From Bursaphelenchus xylophilus (Eukaryota > Nematoda > Chromadorea > Rhabditida > Aphelenchoididae), in contig CAJFCV020000005.1 of the NCBI GenBank assembly GCA_904066235.2, forward strand, positions 6,629,501 through 6,693,500: a DNA stretch of 64,000 nucleotides, in the 5' to 3' direction. A program made the translations under genes and the position numbers. The first letter of the stretch is position 1, and each line of letters begins with the position of its first letter. Below, one piece after another: positions 56,334 to 64,000 of the stretch. Below the pieces are notes generated by a model. That model was not told where the DNA came from. It saw nothing but the letters and a program-made list of their open reading frames with translations, and did no database searches.

Positions 56334-57691
56334 ATGAAGGACGCAGAGGTGTTACTCGAACGCGGGGCAAACGTCGCTTTTTTCTCCTGGTCCAAGGGAT
56401 TCTGTAAGTTATCTTTTTATGTATAAGGAGAAAAACAGCAAGTTTTGTAATCAATAACTGGTGACTGTAACTTTAGCGTTTGGCTTGAAAGCGTGTGCCT
56501 TAATCCTGGTATCGACCCTTGGCTACGTTCATTTATCGAGTCTTTCTTCCAAAGGAATTGAACTAATCAGACACGATGATCACACTGACTTCTCCACTAC
56601 TTCAACAGACCAAGATAGAGAGTATAATAATACGATCATAGTGATTACACCCACTTATAAGAGACCCGAACGATTAGCCGACATTACTATGTGAGTCTGG
56701 GCGATATATGTATTATTCACAAGGTTATTCATATTTGAGTGCCAATTAGACATGAAGCTCGCATCTAGAATCAAAAAATAAGGAAATGCAAATTAATTTG
56801 CAGGTTATCTCAGACTCTGATGCATATCCCCAACGTATTCTGGTTGGTAATTGAAGATGGAGACTACAAAGTGGAGAAAGTGGAGAATGTCCTCAAGAGG
56901 ACAGGCCTCAGGTATGCTTATGTCAACACGACGAATCAAGGACTTCCTTGTAAGTTTTTGATTAAAACCTTTACCTCCCTGCAGGCCGAGGCTGGGCCCA
57001 TCGTAATTATGCCTTTGATTGGATCCGGGCGAATCGAAAGCATTTCAAATCCAACGATGTCGTGTTCTTCGGCGATGATGACAACGCTTATGACCTCCGG
57101 CTGTTCCGAGATTACATTCCCAATGTAAAAGTGATGGGTGCTTGGGCTGTGGGTGAGTGTTTCAACCGGATGATCCCCATGTATAATATGATTGCACAGT
57201 CTGTACGTTTGTTCTTTTAGGCACATCGGGATCAACCCTAGTGGAGAGTCCAAAGGTTAATAAAGAGGGGAAACTGGCCGGATGGCATGTCATGTTCAGA
57301 CCGGACAGGAAATACGCCACTGACATGGCCGGATTCGCACTCAATATTGATGTGTTGATCAACTCAAAGTAACAATTCATGTCTTTGCTTATAACAACAG
57401 TGGTTTAGTGCCTCCTTTAATCTGCACTGTGCCGGCAGTGTCCCAGAAGAATGTTTTCTTCGTCAAGTCAACGTTCCTTGGAGTAACATTCAAGTTTTTG
57501 GCTATGATCAAGATGATGTTCTAATATGGCACAGGAAAACGGCGGCCGGCCAATACGACGAGAACTTCCCTCACAATGGATACTTCACCGAAACTCTGAA
57601 GATACAACCGAAGTCGTGCCAGAGGATGCAGCCAATCAATCACATTTCATACGAAGAAGCCCTCAGGCTGTTCAATAAGGGTGACAATTAA
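56334..57691 (+). CDS. beta-1,3-glucuronyltransferase (B3GAT, GT43) family
   Basis: GT43 enzymes add glucuronic acid to galactose in the Golgi, for the proteoglycan linker (B3GAT3, sqv-8) or HNK-1 type epitopes (B3GAT1/2, glct genes). Exons: 56334-56403, 56477-56690, 56804-56949, 56985-57152, 57221-57368, 57409-57691; 1029 nt, 342 residues. Type II anchor FGLKACALILVSTLGYVHL (about residues 25-43), then TIIVITPTYKRPERLADITM, FWLVIEDGD, CRGWAHRNYAFDWIR and FFGDDDNAYDLRLF with the DDD metal site at 174-176. Donor- and acceptor-side motifs GAWAVGTSGSTLVESPKV, DMAGFALNIDVLI and the catalytic-Glu region CAGSVPEECFLRQV follow, then VLIWHRKT. All expected motifs are present. I cannot say which acceptor it uses. 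AATAAA lies near 57750. Confidence 0.92.
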
Positions 57692-57822
57692 TTTGTTTAC
57701 TATACGGGTACTGTAGTTTGCATAGCAAGTGTTTGTAATATAAGTCGTCTAATAAAAGATATTACTATTTATTTGTTTTGCATTTTACATTGCAGAATTG
57801 TAATAATCATCTTATCTTGCAC

Positions 57823-58291
57823 TTACAACAATTCTCTGTCCTCCTTAGCGAATTTAATCTCAAGATTGATGGTTCCCAGATTGAAATATTTTTTGGGAGT
57901 AGTGCCGGTGGTGATGTATTGAGAGGGAATGCGGAATCTAACTTTACGTTGTCCCGGCTTCAGGGCATCATCACAATCATGGTAGACTTTACAGACGGGA
58001 TCAATGTTGGTGAGTTCCTTGGTGGATCCGGCCAATTTGAAGTGACCTTTGGAGTCAGTTCGGGTCTCTTGGAGCTTGTCATCTGGGTCTGGGCCTGCAA
58101 ATAAATTAAAGTGATGGGGCCGAATACTTCCCTAACTTACCATCATCTTCATCCCACAGAGCCACTCTCACATTTGTCGCAGGCTTATCTCCACACAGCA
58201 GAATTCCCTCGCATCCCACGGCCTGCTCTCTCAAAGCACTCACTGTACCAAATATGGCCAACAGCAAAAAGAAAGAGGCTCTTAAAGACAT
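57823..58291 (-). CDS. transthyretin-like (TTL/TTR) family secreted protein
   Basis: This nematode-expanded family (DUF290) comprises small secreted beta-sandwich proteins; one C. elegans member bridges apoptotic cells and phagocytes, most are uncharacterised. Exons 5' to 3': 58291-58141, 58094-57823; 423 nt, 140 residues, the usual size. The signal peptide is MSLRASFFLLLAIFGTVSAL. Family motifs: REQAVGCEGILLCGDKPATN, VRVALWDEDD, DPDDKLQETRTDSKGHFKLA, GSTKELTNIDPVCKVYHDCD and VRFRIPSQYIT, with the expected four Cys. The gene meets the glucuronyltransferase tail to tail, with 131 bp between stops and poly(A) signals of the two strands lying near each other. Confidence 0.92.
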
Positions 58292-59054
58292 GTTAATTGC
58301 TGGAGAATCTGTTTATCACTTTGGCTTTTATTTGGTCCTGTTTTAGGGGATCTATAAACAAACTTTTTGATATTTATCTTTCATTTTACGGATAAACAAA
58401 TGATTGGGGATAACAACTTGTTTACAATTGGATTGAGAGCTCTTTGAGGTAGCAGTTACATTGAATTATCATCAACCCCACACTTGTTATATTGTACTAG
58501 ACATTGACGTAAAACATTGAACTTTTTGCTCGGAATGGTCTCATTGTTTCTAAATCAGTCTTGGAATCCGTTCATAAGACCCGTCTGCGTCCCATCAAGA
58601 TGTCACTCCTAATTCGATGAGTTCATAAAAACCAATATTTGTTTCAATTTCGTTTTGATCACGCGCCAAGAATTTTTATTTTTTTTTTCATGCAGGGTTT
58701 TGTTTCATTTCAGTCAAGTATAATGTAAGTTGATGGAATCAGACTTTGGTCCCGACTTTTCAAAAGATTTTTGAAGAGAAAAACGAGAAAAAATAGACTG
58801 GCGACATGTGATTTACAATTTTTTGGGTTCAAATAAGAAGATCAGAACTTTTGAACTGGAATTTTCAAAAAGCAAACCACGCATAATACACCGAAATGGG
58901 CCGATAAAAGCGCATTGAAGCGCGTCGGCGATCGTTTTATAATCCCAAATACTACTACAACATTTGTCAGACTTTTGAACTTTTAAATTTTTTTATCGTA
59001 ATCATGCTTCGAAAAAATGCATTGCAATGTATAATAAGAACTGTCCATTTTTGA

Positions 59055-59258
59055 TTAAGTATTGTCTACGCGGCTGTTGTAAAGCACAGTTTTTTGAACG
59101 GGTTTGGGATGACCACGGGTACAACAAGCGATGACATTGTTTATTGCTACCGGTTCGAACTTGGAGCGCCTGACTTTGCTTCCAAAGATTTCCTCAACGT
59201 GTTTCAACGAAACGCTTAAGGCAATGAAGAAAAGACACCGCAAGAGGTAGGAGTACAT
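59055..59258 (-). CDS. possible small secreted peptide precursor
   Basis: ATG-to-TAA frame of 67 residues. The start MYSYLLRCLFFIALSVSL is signal-peptide-like. A KVRR stretch follows that could be a dibasic processing site, then about 37 residues with one adjacent Cys pair (IACCTRG) and an end VLYNSRVDNT. No homology recognised. The frame remains open upstream (Phe-rich), so the start is chosen for the signal peptide. It ends about 90 bp left of a TIR element. Could be chance. Confidence 0.35.
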   Translation of the reverse strand: MYSYLLRCLFFIALSVSLKHVEEIFGSKVRRSKFEPVAINNVIACCTRGHPKPVQKTVLYNSRVDNT

Positions 59259-59349
59259 GTGAGTAAAGAAAAAAGGTTGTTGCGGGAATAAGTGCGTCAT
59301 TGTAACGTCAGACATGTAGTACAAAACAAGGAAATGATGACTTGTGATA

Positions 59350-59543
59350 CTAGTCGCGGAAAAAAGTCCTTAGAATTTTTCGCGGCCCCCAAATCTCGTC
59401 GCACCCCGAAATGTTGATTTGTCGCGGGAATCGAGCGCGACAATAAGGCAAAATCAACAAAATTGCACTGTGCAAATGCACTTTTCGGGTTCATGCACAG
59501 TGCAGAGTCGCAGAAAAATCCCAGGACTTTTTTCCGCGACTAG
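59350..59543. mobile_element. MITE with 21-bp perfect terminal inverted repeats and TA duplication
   Basis: The left end after TA at 59348-59349 reads CTAGTCGCGGAAAAAAGTCC and the right end is its exact inverse, followed by TA at 59544-59545. The 194-bp body has no coding capacity and holds further inverted pieces (GCACTGTGCA and TGCACAGTGCA). TA target duplication with perfect TIRs marks a non-autonomous Tc1/mariner-type element, and the perfect match suggests recent mobility. Confidence 0.85.
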
Positions 59544-60314
59544 TACGGTTTGTCAACGGCAAAATGCCAGTAGAATGATTGAGGAAGAAAAAAGATGGAA
59601 AAGAAGAAAATGTAAATTTGGATCCAAAATTTTATCAGCCAAGAGTTGCGCTTTGGGGCTTTTGATTGAAAAGTGCCAACTTCGTTGTATGAAAACCATC
59701 TTTTCGGCATGAATTTGGCGACGACACGATCAACCGCTGCTAAAATAACCGACTGTCTCATCCTTGAAGAACCAAAAAGAAGGCTTAAAAATTTTGGCAA
59801 GATGATAAGGCAATAAACCTAGCTCTTAAGCTAGCCATTTATAGAACTGTTGGCAAAACCTAGCCTAACCCTCTGACTTTTGATAGATTGAACGCCGAAA
59901 CTCAATCAACCCAAGACAGGAACCAGTCCGGTCTGTAAGCCATGGCCAAAGTCATTATTCGGCAATTCTCATCCCTTGTACGTAGCTTGAATAATCCCGT
60001 TCTGACTGCCTACGTGCTTTAGAATCCCATTTCTGACTGCCCTTTTACACCATTTGTTTCTCAAATTCATTACGTCTCCAGAATTTCCAAATTAATTTTA
60101 TAGTCTTAATGATGTAATCGTCTAACCGATAACCTTTTCCATTATCAGAATTTACACTTTTTGTAACCTTATTCGCTCTGTTTCTCCCGATGCACGTGAA
60201 TCCCGTTTTTCATTGCGGACTCGCCCGAAACCACATGGTACGCGGAATTTCTTGGAGAAAAAAGTGTAAAACAACAAATAAAATGGAGGAAAACAGGTAG
60301 TAATAGAATTGAGG

Positions 60315-60485
60315 ATGAGCGGACATGACAGTTTTGAGGACCTAGACGAAAACAAAGCAAAAAAGGAAGGAGATTCTGCGGGGAAGAGACAAAAAAAGTT
60401 TTTTGTCCATGAAAAATGGCAGCAGAAAAAAGTTGGCTTAAAACTTTACAAGGACTTGATCGAATCTCTATACAAAAAGAGGTAA
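60315..60485 (+). CDS. possible short lysine-rich protein (weak)
   Basis: ATG-to-TAA frame of 56 residues, MSGHDSFEDLDENKAKKEGD continuing to a Lys/Tyr/Leu-rich end (KKVGLKLYKDLIESLYKKR). The composition is protein-like and the final AAAAAGAG|GTAATT could be a splice donor, which would make this the first exon of a longer gene, but no partner exon is recognised downstream. Confidence 0.3.
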   Translation: MSGHDSFEDLDENKAKKEGDSAGKRQKKFFVHEKWQQKKVGLKLYKDLIESLYKKR

Positions 60486-61419
60486 TTATATAGCCTTATT
60501 ACAAAATAACTGATGATACTAGAACTTTGACTTCAAATGGGTTGAAACGGACACACAACCCAAATACAATAATCTAAGAGCCTTGGACCATCCCAAAAAG
60601 TCTATACTTGGAACATTCTCATATCCCTGATATATGTAGGACAATGATATAATGAAATATAATTGTGGTCATGGTATTATTTTATGCCATTTACTCGGTG
60701 AGAATTAAATTCGTCTAAAGCTACACGGTCACCGTTCCTGTACTTTACATTATCTAATTGTAAGTTGGTTGGCTGACAGTTGCATCCATTCACTCTTAGT
60801 TCGAACTTCATTGATTTTTAATCGTTGTGGCTCCCCATGACCATAAATCTCTTGAGCTTTCAGCAGGCTACCTACTTACTGCCTTCCTTACTCATTAATC
60901 TCCCTAATTACATTCTGCTTTTTTTGATCGCTCACTGTAAATTTGGTGTGGCTAATTGAATCTGGCTGTTCTTTAAAATTGGATGGGATTGATTTCACAT
61001 GCGTTGCAAAGGAAAGATTGTAATCAGACAAAAAGTTGAAAAATTAAGACATCATTGCAAAAAAATTACCGGAAATGTTATTAAACTGTGAAGAAGTCTG
61101 AAAATATTATACAATGACCTTTGAATTGCGGGTGTGGGCTTAGCATCTCATAGGGATTACCGTAACTCCCAAACCGGTTTCAATTTACATGTCAGCAAAC
61201 TTTATTTCAATATTTTCTCCGAATCTTCTCCAATTCAAACCTAAACAGCGTTTGCTGGGCTGTTTACCTTGCATTAATCATATCATTTCCCCAGAACCTT
61301 GTAGTAAACACCAAATATGCTCAAGAAATTCTTTGACAGAGAAGACACTCAACTTGTTCTCTTATTGTTAAAGCCCTTAATGTACTTGTATGGAAAACGA
61401 GTACATTAACGGACCTAAG

Positions 61420-61494
61420 CGGGCCGGGCCGAATAAAATTTGAAACGGGCCGGGCCGGTCTTCGAAGGCCGGGATCTTTGGCCCGGCCCGAGAG
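61420..61494. repeat. GC-rich inverted repeat with GGGCCGGGCC units
   Basis: Within an AT-rich area, GCGGGCCGGGCC (about 61419-61430) and CGGGCCGGGCC (about 61446-61456) face the inverse GGCCCGGCCCG (about 61480-61490), with a CTTCGAAG palindrome between. The arms could form a stable hairpin. Such repeated motifs occur in short dispersed elements in other eukaryotes; the class here is not determined. Confidence 0.55.
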
Positions 61495-64000
61495 CCATGC
61501 CTAGGGCGACCTAAAAAGCTTCAAACTCGATAAAATTTTGGTAATTACTCGTTACATCTTTAAAATAATCTTTTTGGGCCTTTGACTTTTGATTACAATG
61601 ATAACTTGTGCCCTCCAAAGATCGGTTCTTTCATTCCCAGACTTTCCAACGTCACCGTTGCTGTAACACCAAGCATTATTACCCTTTAAACATTACGTTT
61701 TCTTTCGTTCTCTCGCAACATAGTAACTGATTTATGAATCCTCGCCGTCCTCTGAGTTGGAACGGAGATTTGTGGCTCGTTTTGTAATAATTTATGAGTT
61801 TCGAAAATGGGTTGCAAAGGGAGAATTTATGAGTGGTTCAGAGAGTTTCCATTACCTAGTGTAATATGGAGAGAAGGAACTGGTTTCTGGAATGGTTATT
61901 GTATTTTGAATGTTCCCTTTTGGAGCGCCAGAGGCCTTTTTATTCTGGCCATTAGGAAGAAAAGGGATTTTTTGTTAGTCATAATCTACATATTGATTTT
62001 TTTAAGACCTTGAACAAAATAAAATGCTAAAGCCTTCAATGTTTGCTCAAAAATAATCATTGTTACTTTCGTTGATTCTCGCTGTTCTTTGTGTTGTTTC
62101 AGTAATTCCCCGCAGTTTCTTAGTCATGAGAAAAGTATCTGTTTATAAATATCACGTTTTTTCTCACTAAATTTGCACCGTGATGAGCTGCAAGATCTCC
62201 TCGACAACAACAAGAAGATATCACATGCTTATCGGGTTTCTCGCGTCCCCTTGCTGATTCGTTGGATCCGCCGATGAAGCAACTCGATTTACGTCAACGG
62301 GTTCGTATCTTTCCCCATCTCGGGTCAGCCTCGATCTACACGTGCAGCGCATGAGATGAAGATGAAAGAATATTGTCTGTTGGTCTCTCCTTTTTGATTC
62401 CATCGAACATTCTTGTCGCGTTGTAGTCGAGAAGATTATAGAATGTGAGATCTTTGTTGGCTTAGGGGGGCCTTTGCCAAAGGGAAGCAAAAACTTTTAT
62501 GTTTCTGGGAATTTAACTTTTTTGAAAGGGGTATTCCCTTTGAAAATGATGAACAGGATCGTCATCTTGTTCCTGTTCAATTGATTTGTTCATTTCTTGG
62601 GTAAATAAAACAGGTCATCATGATCGATTTTGCGAAAACATCGGAAAACTCATAAATTTTAAATGCTTGTTTATCAAAAAGTATGAGTGAAAGTTGCGGT
62701 TTGTTGGTCTCACGAGAATTATATTATCGCTTTTTTCTCCCATTGTCTCCAGACTCCCTTCTCCAATCATCATCGTCTCTCTTTTTCTAATCATTTCACG
62801 CCCAAATCACCACACGCTTCACCAAATTTTTGTCTCAAAAAAAAAGAGAAAAAATGGTTTCAACGAAATCCGCCGACCAAAAAAAAGAGAAGAAACCCCG
62901 GAGGGAGATTCGAGACAATAATTTTAATTATGTCAGCTGCAAATGCAGACAGTTACTGCTGATTCGGGGAGAGGTATTCTGGAATTACTGTGTAAAGGTA
63001 ATCTAAAGGCTATAAAAATAATTAAAGAAGAGAGTAAAGATTAAGAAGGTTTAGAATTTAGTCAGAAATCTACTCACGTGAATCAATAAAATTAAACTAA
63101 AAAGATGTGTGTGGGATTGAGAAATAAAGAAAAGAGCGAATTCTGGAAAGAAACAAGTAAAACACAATACAGATACTGCCGTTAACATTCGTAAAAGTAC
63201 CCTTCAGGCAGAATTTTGCTATGAAATTCATTGTTGATAACTCTAGTATACAAAACAAATTTTTTACATAGGAAAAAAGAACAAATTTGATGTCATTCGG
63301 TTGTTTAGCGAGCACTTTTGATCAATCTTCATGTGCAGGAAAAAATATTTCAAATATTATAATACATAACTCACGGAAAGTTTATTATTTTTGGGCTGAA
63401 ACAAGTATACTTATGACATTTTGCAGAGACTTTTTGTTACAAAAGAAACTTTACATAAATTTCAAAAAGTCCAGATTTTCTGATGTCATCCTTGAATTGA
63501 ATCCCTAGACTTGTTGTGCAACGAATGGCGTCACCTTTAGCTGTCTATATAATCTCAAAGCAGCTGATTTCCTTGTTTATGACATGCTGTTTTGTCATTT
63601 GATTCTTTAAAATTAAAAAAATCAATTCTCAGTCAGAGATTATTAAGACACGAGAGACGAAAAAGAGAGAAACAGAAATCAAATAAATGGGTTAGTTTCA
63701 ATGAAACCGCGGTTTGTCTGATAACGGCGATGATAAGGAACTTTTTATGAATTATGGGGTATCCCCTGCAATGTTACAGCGCTGATCTCTTGGCGTTGCG
63801 GGTAACAAGGTACAATCAGATGCACGTGAGGAAAAGGTGTTGCGCAATTCAGTGGGTTACGGTAACTTTAAACACTGCTCTGTTGATTGCAAATATAAAA
63901 ATTCCAAAAAATGACTTTTTCGCCAGTAATTTTTTTGCCTAGGGTAATAATCGCACATTAAAATTAAAGTTTGTCCAACAGATGAACATTAACTTTTCAG

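Larger units (their letters stand above)
58292..64000. other. 5.7 kb mostly non-coding end of the window
   Basis: Upstream of the transthyretin-like gene no well-supported gene is visible. The region contains a MITE (59350-59543), a GC-rich inverted repeat (61420-61494), and two weak small-ORF candidates (59055-59258 on -, 60315-60485 on +). TCACGTGA occurs at 63074-63081. The window ends with TTAACTTTTCAG, a good acceptor, so an exon of the next + strand gene probably begins at or just past 64000; this part may then be its large intron or 5' region. Confidence 0.5.

Noticed and set aside
61807..62013. 68-codon plus-strand frame beginning MGCKG
   Set aside because: The start resembles a myristoylation signal, but the rest is a chance-like aromatic and hydrophobic mix without introns or regulatory context.
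1..64000. tRNA and rRNA genes
   Set aside because: I looked for B-box (GGTTCGANTCC) sequences with a matching A box and for rRNA-like stretches and found none convincing.

Overview
The window is nuclear DNA of a nematode. The evidence is the gene style: many short introns of about 35-60 bp with a TTTTCAG or TTTTAG 3' end, compact genes on both strands, same-strand neighbours spaced like trans-spliced operons with an acceptor AG directly before the ATG, and nematode-typical families (transthyretin-like secreted protein, small PTP-like phosphatase, globin with a long extension, two GC-AG introns). Base composition and divergence do not look like Caenorhabditis; a more distant nematode is my inference. 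There is no prokaryotic, viral or CRISPR material. All gene models were spliced by eye; the coding length of each joined model was checked to be a multiple of three.

Layout. 0-5 kb: terminal exon of an unknown + gene, an LC3/Atg8 (lgg-2-type) gene on -, then a PHF14-like PHD-finger gene followed 137 bp later by SDHAF3, very probably an operon. 5-11 kb: a SIX-class homeobox gene and a TMEM41A-like VTT-domain membrane protein (GC-AG intron). 11-18.9 kb: a globin with a long N-terminal extension on -, spread over 5 kb with a TIR element in one intron, then an apparently empty 2.9 kb. 18.9-27 kb: a PTP-domain protein with a degraded WPD loop, LAMTOR1, mitochondrial ribosomal protein mS23, and a RING-IBR protein without a visible catalytic RING2 on -. 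27-39 kb: an ACC-synthase-like class I aminotransferase carrying a TIR element in an intron, and a NCBP3-like RNA-binding protein on - with a 3.2 kb intron.

39-47 kb: a mucin-like single-pass membrane protein on -, whose first exon overlaps that of a divergent + gene, a small secreted protein whose stop codon lies 2 bp from that of the + gene, and core-1 galactosyltransferase. 47-58.3 kb: a metallothionein-like gene with a TATA box, a short membrane protein, SAP18 and BTBD9 (probable operon), an SHP-2-type SH2-SH2-PTP on -, a putatively N-myristoylated small protein, a His-rich secreted protein with a TATA box, a B3GAT-type glucuronyltransferase and a transthyretin-like protein on -. 58.3-64 kb: mostly non-coding, with a 194-bp TA-flanked TIR element, a GC-rich inverted repeat and two weak small-ORF candidates.

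Themes. Lysosome/autophagy appears twice (LC3, LAMTOR1) with CACGTG E-boxes upstream of LC3. Two Golgi glycosyltransferases, a mucin-like substrate and metal-binding secreted or cytosolic proteins lie within 18 kb; I read no special functional cluster into this beyond chance and operon structure.
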